64,000 nt of DNA from assembly GCA_038501625.1 (NCBI GenBank), contig JAZAYU010000199.1, positions 310,001 through 374,000 on the forward strand. The letters run 5' to 3'. Shown in pieces: positions 13,101 through 23,704 of this stretch. Every line of letters begins with the position of its first letter. Position 1 is the stretch's first letter. Both the position numbers and the translations under genes were made by a program. The DNA is from Corbicula japonica (Eukaryota > Mollusca > Bivalvia > Venerida > Cyrenidae). The notes beneath the pieces were generated by a model. It was not told the DNA's origin and did no database searches. It saw nothing but the letters and a program-made list of their open reading frames with translations.

Positions 13101-14335
13101 ATTCATACATGCTTATCAAAGCTGATAAACATTAAAATGTAGCAAAGTTTCTGAGAATGTTGGAATATATTATACTCGTCACGAGTCTCAATTGTGTATA
13201 TCATCGCCAACCTATCTTTAAAGTTAGTAATGTACTCCAATCACCAGTTAATTACTGATATGCAGTCTGACTGAAGTACAAAGATACACACAGTTCAGGA
13301 TCATAAAGTTAAGACATGGGGTCGGTCCTAAGTCTCTAGTCAAATCTCTAAATCGACCAGACACAAGCTTTTTTGGGGGGACTTGTCTCCAATCTCAGTT
13401 ATATGACCTTTTTGGCATCTGACACGTTGATTAAATGCTTAATATTTTGTTATGTCTAATTCTTAATTCAGCCAATTATATTGTTGAACACATGTTCAAA
13501 ATTAATACAATCTCCTTTTATGAAACACACTAGTGCAAAGTTAATACTATGTCGAAACAAACTAATCGTGATAATTTTTGACATATAATTAAAATGCATG
13601 ACACATTCAATAATTTATATTTTAAAACTTATTCTTAAACTAAAATATTTGGTTACTTCATATCACAAAAAATTAGAATTAAGTTATTTGTTACTTTTAT
13701 TTCTTTGAATTTTTAGTGTATTGTGAGCTACTAATGTTTAACTTGTTGTAAAATATTTATCTGTCTCAGTATTTTAACTTTCAATTGTTCTGTACTGCAA
13801 CTTCACTGACACTTTAAAAGAAACATTTCATTTTATGTTTTACAGTAATAAGCACTAGCTGAAAGCCATCAAATCAAAATCTCATAAACTATTTTTTTTT
13901 CTTTTAAAGCCATTTTAAACGTGCATAACATCTTATCGTCGTGATGAAATACGATCTGCAGTTGTTTATCTGACTACTATTTACCGTTTCTTCTTTTTAG
14001 TTATTGTGAAACTTGCTTCGAGCGAAAGGAACTCAAACAGACTTGTATATACAATTTTTTTCTCAAAAGTGATTTTAAAATGTGGAAGAAATATATTGTT
14101 TTTAAATAATATAATAATTATTCCTTGAGCTACTTTTCCAAAATGATTTTTTTTTGCTTTTCTTTCAGTGAGGGCAAAACGGGCATGTGCTGTATTGATG
14201 AGAGCGTCCTCATTTTGTGTTCAAGAGGAATCTTACTGTGTCCGCAAAGGTTGTTGTTGGTGGAGCGGCTGTATTCAATGGGGGAAAAGATGTGCGAAGT
14301 ACGAAATAAGGGAAACCCCTATAGTAATTTGTTAA
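9107..14335 (+). CDS. Secreted BRICHOS-like precursor with C-terminal 8-cysteine peptide
   Basis: Five coding exons: 9107-9169, 9842-9949, 12093-12158, 12951-13080 and 14169-14335, all with GT-AG introns. Phases are 0, 0, 0 and 1, giving 177 residues and a TAA stop. Residues 1-21 form a signal peptide (MAITAILWICIVVALQQTHG). Residues about 30-116 look like a compact BRICHOS prodomain: strand-like VEILYVKNADGELVEV, a first Cys at 72 in HVCLIQQIE, and the characteristic end CGDRKVYALEK around Cys108, which resembles the CHDKETYKL end of ITM2-type BRICHOS domains. Extra prodomain cysteines are at 87 and 121. Residues 124-127 are RAKR, a furin site. The released 50-residue peptide (128-177) is mildly basic and has cysteines at 129, 139, 146, 151, 152, 157, 164 and 177. 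The inner six follow C-x6-C-x4-CC-x4-C-x6-C, a knottin-type spacing. BRICHOS prodomains are known to chaperone C-terminal peptides, including antimicrobial peptides in annelids; that role here is inference. The exon structure is clear, the BRICHOS call moderate, and the peptide function unknown. Confidence 0.8.
10116..10155 (+). repeat. (TTA)n microsatellite
   Basis: About eleven TTA/ATT triplets in the second coding-region intron of the BRICHOS-like gene. Confidence 0.9.
10208..11042. mobile_element. TIR element (ACTGGCAGAGTACGTAA ends)
   Basis: An 835-bp element in the intron between the 9.9 and 12.1 kb exons. Its ends are inverted copies of ACTGGCAGAGTACGTAAT. Sub-terminal words (GTACGTAAATATTCGGCCAC) also recur in inverted orientation and once internally near 10420. 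The interior has no convincing transposase; small open frames on both strands look fortuitous. The target duplication is not resolvable. Confidence 0.75.
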
Positions 14336-14712
14336 CTTTTCAAGATGCAATGATGGTTGCTTTTTTGTACTTAAAATTCACTTATTTGTGAAAGGCTTCA
14401 GATCATTAAGATTTTATCAGATTTACTTTAAACCAAATAGAGAAACAAACATTGCAATGTAGTGCCTTTAGATATATTAAACATTGATACTAACGTGGAA
14501 TGTGTTGATGTGTAACCGGAATGCTTGATTTAATAGTATATTAAACTTACTATTCCTTCCGTATGCTTTATGAAAAAAAAAGTCAACATATAATATGTCT
14601 TGTTCGATATATTGCTTGGAATCTGTAAAACCGATAAAACTTATAAAATGAAATGATAAACTATTTCACTACAATGTAGTTGTATCATAATCGTATTCCT
14701 AATACTTGGTAA

Positions 14713-14718
14713 AATAAA
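14713..14718 (+). terminator. Candidate polyadenylation signal for the BRICHOS-like gene
   Basis: An AATAAA hexamer about 380 bases after the TAA. Another AATAAA at 14846 is an alternative. Which is used cannot be decided from sequence. Confidence 0.4.
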
Positions 14719-14762
14719 AGATGAGACCTAGAACAAATTCGTTTTCCATCATAAAATGTGAA

Positions 14763-14822
14763 GTTATCAAGGCTGTGAATGCTGGATGTGGCCATCCCTG
14801 ATATGCATATTTCACTTTTTTA
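14763..14822 (+). mobile_element. Penelope-like element tail scrap
   Basis: A short match to the element's 3' end (GCTGGATGTGGCCATCCCTG ... GATATGCATATTTCAC). The same scrap occurs at 55146-55224 with a longer upstream part. Confidence 0.5.
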
Positions 14823-15183
14823 TTAATAATACTTAAGTTTTTTTAAATAAAATTATCAACTAAATTATTTTATAATAAATGTTTAACACTATATCATCTG
14901 GAAAAATAAATATTTAAACGAATTTTCAAGACTTTTGTTTAATATGATATTCTAATATTTTGCTCCTGATAGATGCATGTGCCCTTTAATACACACTTGA
15001 GTCTGTAAGCTTACATATATTTTTCAAAACTGTAACAATCAATTAATAAAAACTTTCAAAATATATTCTTCGTTTATTGAGTTATTTGTTCCAATTCTTA
15101 TTTAATCCTACGGAACCAATGAAACCTAAGATCAAGTGATTAGCCCAGTACGCATTCGGTTGCGTTAGACATAATCAAGTTAA

Positions 15184-15538
15184 GGGCTTACCACAATCCT
15201 CCCAACCACGTTCATCGATAAAAAGAAAATTAATAAAATCTCAATAATGGCAAAATGCCGTTCAATGAATCTTTGCACAAACGAATGCTATTAATGTATC
15301 TTTATTTTGCATATGGTAAGACACGTTAGAACAGTAAAGAAAAAACGCTAGACCTAAAAATTTCATAAAATTCTATTAACATAAATTCACAAAAACAAAG
15401 CGATGCAAAACATAATTTTAACTTGAATGTCGAGTGAGTGCAATGATACTGACAAGAAAATGTTGTGTACTTTGTAAAACAGATTTTGATAATTTTCTTT
15501 TTATCAATGAACGTGGTTGAGAGGAGTGGGGTAAGCCC
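15184..15538. mobile_element. TTAA-flanked MITE
   Basis: A 355-bp element flanked by TTAA at 15180-15183 and 15539-15542, with ~50-bp inverted ends beginning GGGCTTACCACAATCCTC. The two ends differ by a few bases and indels. TTAA duplication is the hallmark of piggyBac-type transposition. The interior is non-coding. Confidence 0.75.
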
Positions 15539-16073
15539 TTAACAAACATCTTGCAGTTATGTCATGTGTACTCCAGTAACATATGAAAGAAATTCATGTA
15601 CTTCATTATTATCCCTTCGTCATCACCATGCGATTGCGGGGTAGAATCTATTAAAGTGTAATTGTAAATATTTGGTCTCTTAAAGTATCATCAACGCTGA
15701 ACAGAATACCAACAAGCGATAACTCGAATTTGAAAAAAAAAACATCATGTGAATGCAATAAGAAGAATTAATGTATTTATTTTTAAATATGTGAAAATAC
15801 TGATCAACTGAAACAAAATCTTTTACACAATTCATGTACAAGTCCTTTTTACGAAAAGACGGAAATATTGTAAACCTCGTCTTAAATTTCTTCACAAAGT
15901 ACTTTGAAAAAATGGCACCGACATATTTCCATCAAATTTCGAATACTTCAGCAAACCACAAACTTTTAATTGCGGTCTTTATTTGTGTTTCCATATTTGA
16001 CTTAAGTTGGAAAAGTTGTTTTGAGTGCAAATATAATAGGCGAGTAAATACATGCCAAAATGTTTGTTGTGTG

Positions 16074-19000
16074 TCACGTAATAATGCAGCCTCCTGAGCT
16101 TCTTTCTGCGAATGGATTATCTTTCGCATTGACGAATCCAACAACAAGTTTATATTTTTCCTTGTTAGCCTCCATAAACTGCATTAAGTCTGCAAGAGCT
16201 ATGGATACTTTGATTGGTTCTACTTTGACCTCTATCTTGAGCTGTTCATGAAGCTCGCGCAATTCCTGTATCTCTTGTTGCAGAGCGTTAATTGCTGGAC
16301 TGTATTTTCTGCAAAGTAGAGCGTTAAAACCTGAAAAATATAACTGGTATAAACTTTTCATAAATAACAGACAATATATGAGCGAAGTTTCCTCTGTGAT
16401 GATATTTGATATTTTCATTTCATTTATTGTTTCGTTTAGTTTTTTTCTGTGCTTTCTGTTGGCAATAAAACATATTTATACAAAATTCTGCATAATGTAT
16501 AACTAATGATTTTGTTATTTACGCTCAACTATTATAATGACGTCGTTAGTTTTTGTATTTGGATGTAAATAAAATTTTAAGGAAATATTAGGTTTAGCTA
16601 TTTTTCTTTACTATTCAAAGTTTGTTAACCTATATTTAAAAATTAATTAAATATGCAAAGATTTTATTGAGTTGCATTTTGCAGATAGAGATACTTTGAT
16701 GTAAGATAGTTTCATTTACTACCTATGTCTAGAAAGGCTTTTAAAATGCTGCGTCGTCTTGGAGTCGATCATTAAATGTTCTTTAATGATTATTGATTGT
16801 TGTTCAAATCAATTCGATAACACCTACTTGTACTCGTACAGCAGGCTCACAGTTAGAACAGTCTTTAATTCAAAGGAACATAATAAAAAAACTGATCAGT
16901 CAAAAAAGTATTCTTGATAAAAAGTAAAAAGTTAAAGTAAAAAGTCACTGTTGTTTTGAGGTTGGTTTAGCTTTGATTGCTTGAACAGATTTTCTTAGCA
17001 AAATGAACTATTACTCATGTCAAACTGTGTTGAAGTCACTTATTAAAACTTTAAATCACAATTCGAAGACTTTTATGGTAATTAATGACAGTTATTACGT
17101 CATATCAATATCTATTTAATACAATGTTACAGACAAAAAGTGACCAATAAGATCGCTGGGTGAGTGTACATCTATGGTGGACGCATGTGGGCTGTTTCAA
17201 AAAAAATGGCTGGAAAAGTGAAAAAATAGTGAAAAATTAAAGTTCGTTCAAATTCAAAACTTGTTATTCTGAATTTTTTGCTTATTGAAACTGAGTACTG
17301 AAAGAATTTTGAAATCGGTCAACTGGTTGCTGAGATATTGTCATTTGAAAAATGGCAAGTGAAGTGAAAAAAATGTAAAGAATTTAAGTTCTTAAAAAGT
17401 CCAAACTGGTTGGTCAATATGTTTGTACAGTCTTTTCAGTGATCAAAATCAATCAAGTTATACCCATATGTGGCAGAATAAAAATTTTATGGAGCTTTAT
17501 TGACCTATATTAAAAAAATCAAAGAATTTTAATTTATGTGCTTAATATACAAGTATTACTGTTTCTTATTATTTAAATGTGTATTTCTGTTCAAATACAT
17601 GTTGAAGCATCAAATATAAGTGCTTTAGAACTTGTGGTATCGCATAAAGATAAAAAATTCATATTGTTAAAAAAGTGTGTTTCACTCCTGACAACCATAT
17701 AAGTGCAGTGTACTCAAAAATGTTTCACTAAGGCCATTCATGTTTGTCACAATTTAACAAAACATGACATAGACTTCTAGGAAAAACATGCTCTTGTTTT
17801 CATGTAAAGGATATGTTGACAGAATATTGCAATATGTGCATAATGTCACACTCCTGACAAATTTAGCTGACATTCCCTGAAGGGAGCTGCAGACAAATAT
17901 AATTTCAATAGAGGTGATAATATTATAATTATTGCATCTAGAAACATGACACTTCATGATACACAAAACATTTCTTATGTACTATTAATCTTAAAAGTCC
18001 TATTAATTTATAAAGCAAAGAGGTATTGATTTTCTTGAGGTATTTTCTAATCTACCACGCTTGACTTAATAGCATATATTTTGATTACTTTAAGTATAAT
18101 ATGCTTAATTTTATCATTATTTGATGCCTAATAAATGCACCTTTAACTAAAACAACACTAAAACTTGTCTTTACTCAAGCTTTCTGTAAAATAATTGTCT
18201 GAACAAATGTGATTTTGAAAAGTGTCACACTTTTTTGTCACACTCCTGACATTTTTTGCCCTTTATTTTAGAATATTTTTTTAACGGATGGTGGTATTTT
18301 GATGAAACTTTACAAATCTTTAAAGGGCATGATGAGACACCTCTGCAAAGTAGGAAAATGAAAGTAACTGTTTGTTGTACATTTTTATACCACGAAAACC
18401 AAAACCAGCCTTTTTTTTTGAAACAGCCCATGTCTAACATTTCAATTGTCAGACAAACTGTTATGTTGTTTTTTAATAATTTCCTGTTTATTTTTACTCA
18501 TGAAATTTAGTGAAACACTGTCGAAAATAAATATATCCTTACCACATGCATAGTCCTTATAAAGTATAAAATTATATTTAAAAGAACCAGAAATTTAACA
18601 AAAAGATGTTTTGTTCATGTTACCAAAATAGTGTTAATTACTGATATTCATATTTCACTTCATGAAACAATTTAAGTTTAAAGAAGATACATGTATTGAC
18701 CATTGGATAATGCTGTCATCAGCACCATCTAATCCGGGTCCACATTTGCCATCTGATCAGGATGTACACTTGCCATCTGATCTGAATATTCACTTTGCAT
18801 TTTGTGATACATAGGATTATTTCTGAACAATAAGTGAACAGTGTAGACCCTCGTCAGATGGCACAAATTTGCAAGATGATCTGGATATAAACTGTTTGCA
18901 TATATGAATTAAACCCATATATATATATTGAGGGAGTAAACAGTTAATTGTCATTAAATTTAAAAGATTGCATTCTGGCTTTTACCTTGTTTAGATTTCC

Positions 19001-20639
19001 TAATTTAAGCTACCAGTTCAGAAGGCTTTTAGTCAAGTTCAACTAAGATCATATTACATGTTATGAGTTATTATCATGCACCCTAATGCTAAAGCTCCTA
19101 TACCCGCCGGGGTGATATTTGTTTCGCATATCGGTCACCGACCCGATATTGCTTGCACCGTGTTAAGTTTACCATAAAGTCCGAGGACACCCGTCGTCCA
19201 ATCCGACGAGACCTCTCATCCGTAACTCCGCCCACTTAGTGACAGAACTACTTTCCGGAATCCATTGTAACTAATGTAAACAAATTTCGATAACGAAACA
19301 ATTTTCCGTATTTCACTTTATTTCATTAAATTTGAAAACAAATAGTGGTGTTATTGTCATTTTTTCTTAGAAAAACGTTTATTAAACTCTGCTAATTGGA
19401 CTTTCTCCAGTAATTCGTCATTTTTCGTCTGTTTTCAAATGCGTTTTTTCCTGTAAATTCGTGGCCCGTACGACTGGTGTTGTTGGCGAGATGTGGAATT
19501 TCATTTTTTTCATGGGAAACTCTGGAAAATAAACAGGAAAAAACACTTCATTAAAAAAAAAAAACTTTGGCTAACTCCAAAAAGACATATATTGAAACAG
19601 GTCTGCAAAAGCAATAATAATTGTGACAGAAGAGTGACACAGATTGCTTAAAAACAAGGTTTTGTGAAATAAAATTACTGCTCCACATTTTTTGTGACTG
19701 AATAAAAGCGAAGAAGAATTAAATCTGTTGTAAAACCGTCAATAGAGTATAACAAGGTTACTGTCTTGCGATATAAGTGTTATCAGTCGAGGCCGAAATG
19801 GGGAGCGGAAGGGCGAGGCTCTGCCGAGATTTTTAACAATATCCTGATGATATACGATACTTAAAACTTTTTTTAAAGTTTATTTTACAGTGTTTTTTTG
19901 GCACCATTTTCAGAAGGGAAATACTACAAATTTTTTACTGAAATTGAGAATTTCAACTTCATTAATCAAATGTTGATAAAAATTATTTTTAAAGAGTCTA
20001 CAGATTGATCACCAATCACCCAAATTAAATTTCAGGCTTTAATGTAATTTTTCAACATAAGCAAGTAACATATTATTTTTTCTTAATCATGTTTTGGGAA
20101 AAACCATGTTTTGTAATTAGGAATGGGACTCATAGCCGTGAATGTACTTCATGCAGGCGGAAATTTTTAATGCATAGTCTGTTGGTTTTTTAAACTAGTA
20201 TGAAATCTTTCCAAAAATCTTGAGTAATGATTTATCTTATAAATGTTACAAAGATGACAATTTGGAGCAAGTGTTTATTAAAATAAAAGTTTCTTCACAA
20301 TATTTTATACGTAATTGTACTGCAATGTCTTATGAAATATTAAGAAAACTTGTCCAGTTATGAGAAAAAAATAATTTTATGCACACTATTTACTAATGAT
20401 TTAGCCACTATTTTCAGTGTTGACTTTCAAACCTAAAATTGGAAGTGTTCTTCAATAATTTAAATTTCTTATAGTATATAAACATGCATAATTATGATGT
20501 TGTAAAATAAAACTCTGAGTCTGATTTCAAATTTTTACCTTTCTTGTCTTTCACAACTCCAGTACGGTCAGTACCTCTTGTAAATTCGGCATGACAGAGA
20601 CATCCATTCATAGGGTTAGACCATGATGGTGGGACCAAC
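16074..20639 (-). CDS. Heterotrimeric G-protein gamma-like subunit
   Basis: Two minus-strand exons: 20639-20539 (acceptor ATTTTGTAG, donor AAGAAAG|GTAAAA) and 16330-16074 (acceptor TATTTTTCAG, stop TGA). Phases agree (phase 1) across a 4.2 kb intron. The second exon carries a whole Ggamma/GGL core: LHEQLKIEVKVEPIKVSIAL, then ADLMQFMEANKE, then GFVNAKDNPFAERSS, and a C-terminal CaaX box CIIT. A gamma subunit pairs with Gbeta and is prenylated on that cysteine to anchor at the plasma membrane. From the first in-frame Met (MNGCLCHAEFTRG...) the protein would be about 109 residues, longer than the usual 65-75, owing to an N-terminal extension. The first exon is also open upstream of that Met, so a further 5' exon is possible. 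An alternative acceptor at 16308 would shorten the second exon and change phase. A minus-strand polyadenylation signal (TTTATT on the plus strand, 15978-15983) follows the stop. The Ggamma identity is strong; joining to the 20.6 kb exon is inference. Confidence 0.75.
17183..18435. mobile_element. 1.25-kb TIR element in the Ggamma intron
   Basis: Ends are inverted copies of GGGCTGTTTCAAAAAAA followed by GGCTGG. Inside, the phrase CACTCCTGACA recurs at about 17684, 17850 and 18240, and ATTGTCATTTGAAAAATGGC-like words occur near the left end. No transposase is visible, so it is a non-autonomous element of undetermined superfamily. Confidence 0.65.
18720..18905. repeat. Short dispersed GATC-type repeat, copy 3
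   Basis: Contains GCCATCTGATCAGGATGTACA, a second CCATCTGATCTGAATATTCAC and GTGTAGACCCTCGTCAGATGG, the same modules as the copy at 4.54 kb. Confidence 0.6.
18906..19740. other. Intronic DNA with a CpG-richer patch
   Basis: Within the inferred Ggamma intron. The patch 19100-19300 (CGGTCACCGACCCGATATTGC ...) is richer in CpG than its surroundings and looks like an old inserted repeat, but I find no second copy in the window. Confidence 0.25.
19741..19828 (+). mobile_element. Half-copy of the GGTTACTGTCTT foldback element
   Basis: Matches one arm of the palindrome at 22298-22445: GGTTACTGTCTTGCGATATA, AGTGTTATCAG, GGCGAGGCTCTGCCGAG. It stops just past the hairpin apex, so the second arm is missing. 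Confidence 0.75.
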
Positions 20640-20769
20640 CTACAAAATAATATAAATCAGGTTACTGTTTTGTGATGTGCATTAAAACACATCGCAGGTA
20701 CAGGGTTTGGGGGTAAAACTCATAAAAATTATACAAAATTATGGTTAATGGTAAATTTTTAATTAACCT

Positions 20770-20960
20770 TTTACTCCAAATATACACATTTTAATGCATG
20801 TGCCACCAGTGTAGAACCAGATGTTGAAATATACATATCCTTGATTTAAGATCTCGATTCGCATTAGTTGCATCTTGGTCAGAAATAACCTAACCAATAT
20901 AAAAGCCAACAGTTTAGATGGCAAAAATGTGGCGGCTGATCAGGATCTACAATGCTCACC
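20770..20960. repeat. Short dispersed GATC-type repeat, copy 4
   Basis: Carries CATCTTGGTCAGAAATAACCT, an AACAGTTTAGATGGCA segment and GGCTGATCAGGATCTACA, ending in ATGTAATAAAGGTATT. Confidence 0.6.
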
Positions 20961-22297
20961 CATGTAATAAAGGTATTTACATAATCAAATATTGGACAAA
21001 CCCTTTTTTGGCTTTTTTTGAGAAAAAAGACTCTTTCCAGAATTAGAAAATTCATGTCAAGAAACATTCAAAATAAGGAAAAATGTAAAACAACAGGATA
21101 GCGATTGATAAATCCCGTCTCGTACTGTCCTTAAACATATTTTTTTGACTCTCGCACTAAGCATCCAGATTTCGCGAACCTGTTCGGCATCAAAAATTTT
21201 ATCTTTCAATAGGAATATTTTTTTAATTGGGAGAAAAATAAAAATCTGCATTGGAAATGCGTCGGACGCATGGTATGCACAGAAAAACGCCTGTGGAGTG
21301 GAATCATTCATATAACCGGACTAAAATTGAAGATTTTTCTTTGTAACTTTTGTTCTGATTTCCATCAAAATGTGTTTATTTAACTGATAAAATTGTCCTG
21401 TCAATTGTTGGGTGAACAATTCAGCTGTTCAGTACCCTGAAAATGAACAATTTTAAATTTACATTTTAAAATAAAAATTACCTTCGTAATACATTTGAGG
21501 TATCATCCTTCAACACTAAACATGTCAGGTGTTGACTGATCTCAGTTACCGTAGTGGGTCTACTGTACTGTAGACCCTGTTCTTCTGAAGATCAGCATAG
21601 ATCTATCCGAGGAAACAAGTGATATTTGCTATCATGGCCCCTCTTTAGTCTGATAGAGATTCGAATTCGGTGCTGGGTTGATGCCTTATGTTATTAAATA
21701 TGTCTCAGTGACATTTCCGGATGTTGATCAATGTCAAAAATTATAACGATGACACAAATCACTGAATTCCAGAAACATAGCGATACTTCACTTTTCTGTT
21801 GCCACTTTGTTTTGTCATAAATCCGATTTCTGATTAGAACAGTTGTTTCTCGATTTAGTTATCCAAGAACAATTGTTAATTTATCAAATCACACAGAAAT
21901 AAACACATTTTCTGTCAGAAAAACATGGTGTCCACGACCTCTCTAAAATAAATTTAATTGATCATATTACTGAGCAATAAACGTTCGTTTGAGCTTATTT
22001 TACTTTGTTTATCTTAAATTTGGGTAAGAAATGGGTAGTTTATCGCTTCAAAATGAACTAATTTCTTAAAATTTTATGTAAATCATAACAAAAGGGGCCG
22101 TTATAAAGGAGAACTATTTATCGGCGCGTAAGAAATACCGCGCGCGTTGTTAACGTTTATTTTTTAAAAAATCACGGCGATAAAACGTTTCATAATAAAT
22201 TTAGCATACACAAAATCACAGCGGTAAACCTATTCCAGATGAATTTAGCATACAGTAGAAAAAACATCGACATTTAAGTGGTAAGTGCATGATAAAT

Positions 22298-22445
22298 AGA
22301 ATAACAGGTTACTGTCTTGCGATATAAGTGTTATCAGGCTCGGCCGATATGGGGGCGGAGGAGCTCGGCAGAGCCTCGCCCCTCCGCTCCCCATATCGGC
22401 CTCGCCTGATAACACTTATATCGCAAGACAGTAACCTGTTATTCT
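22298..22445. mobile_element. Foldback (palindromic) element
   Basis: A 148-bp almost perfect palindrome. Arms of about 68 bp begin AATAACAGGTTACTGTCTTG and meet at the apex GAGCTCGGCAGAGCCTCG. No internal coding. It shares its outer end (GGTTACTGTCTT) and apex (CTCGGCAGAGCC) with the palindrome at 47.0 kb, while the stem between them differs. Confidence 0.85.
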
Positions 22446-22577
22446 CTATTGCTCTCATCAAGAATATTTCGAAAAGTTAAAAATTATAATGAACAGCAGA
22501 GGTGCAAGTCCAAACAATTGATGTAAAGACATTTTTAAGGTATGAAACCCATTTCTGTTATAGAATACTGGTATGAA

Positions 22578-23152
22578 ACTAGATGGGTGTTCAGTTGAAC
22601 ACTTGTGTCGCCCTCAGGTACAATGTCAGAAATAATGCAAGTTCGAAAAGGGGCATAACTCCATCTTGACCGAAACAAATTGTCATCATCATGAGTGTGT
22701 TGTCTTGAGCAATATAATTTAAAATTTCATGAAGAAATATTGAGAAATGGCAAAATTATAGCCAACATTAAGCTTTCATGTCAAACAAGTACAAAGAGGG
22801 ACATAACTCCAACAAATGTGACCTTGACCTAAAGAATTTTGCGTCATGAGCATGTTGTCATAAGCAATATAGTTTCAAAGTTTCGTGAAGAAGGATTGAA
22901 AAATGGCAAAGTTGTAGCCAACGTTAAGTTTTCATGTCAAAATCCAAATGCAAAAATGGAAATAACTCCATGAAATGTGACCTTGACCTAAAGAATTTGG
23001 CATCATCATGAGCGTGTTGTCATAAGCAATATAATTTGAAAGCTCATGAAAAAATATTTTTAAAATGGCAAACTTATATCCAATGTAAAGTTTTATGACA
23101 GACGGACGGACAAAGCGACCCCTATTTCATCGAAAAGGCGACGCAAAAAATT
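22578..23152 (+). mobile_element. Pearl-like element, unit 1
   Basis: Starts ACTAGATGGGTGTTCAGTTG, then three diverged ~150-bp core repeats (each with GGGGCATAACTCCA, TGACCTTGACCTAAAGAATT and ATGGCAAAGTTATAGCCAAC-type words). Ends with an ACGGACGGAC tract and CGAAAAGGCGACGCAAAAA. This order of cores plus an ACGG microsatellite matches the bivalve pearl/CvA type, thought to be Helitron-related non-autonomous elements. Assignment is by architecture only. Confidence 0.65.
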
Positions 23153-23189
23153 ACCTTTGGTTAAAAATTGTAACTTTAATTTGATTAGG

Positions 23190-23525
23190 TTATCATGATC
23201 ATCTACACATCCTGCTTGATCATCTGTGCAGGTTTGAAAGAAATCCGCATTATAGATTATGAGGAGTTGACGCCACAAGATTTAATTACTAAAATTAACG
23301 AAGGGCCATATCGCTGGTAATAATGGTCGCAGGAAAAAATCCTTTCTTTACAATCATGATCTACACATCCTGCTTGATCATCTGTGTAAGTTTGAAAGAA
23401 ATCCGCCTAATAGTTAAGGAGGAGTTGATACAAGATTTGGGGATGTACGGATTGACGGACGAGTGCAATTCTATATGCCTCCCACTTTGTGGGGGCATAA
23501 AACTTGCAATTGGTAATAACTCATG
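23190..23525 (+). repeat. Two copies of a ~90-bp segment
   Basis: ATCTACACATCCTGCTTGATC, ATCTGTG and GTTTGAAAGAAATCCGC occur at about 23200 and again at about 23358, each followed by a GGAGTTGA end. This looks like the end piece of another pearl-like family lying between two units. Confidence 0.5.
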
Positions 23526-23704
23526 AATGTAAGTTTAGGCCAACCACAATATACTAATTACATGGCTAGAAGCCCTTTGTTACATTAGTTTTCCAAGTTT
23601 CAGCAAGTCTTTCCAGACGTGCAGGAGCAGTGCACAAACACTTTAAAGTGACTGAAATACCAGGGACAGTTACTGTTATCCAACTAATCCAAGTAGCATG
23701 AGAA

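Noticed and set aside
21057..21311. 84-codon minus-strand frame upstream of the Ggamma exon as its first exon
   Set aside because: No good donor with the required phase 2 was found and composition is not convincing; left unassigned.
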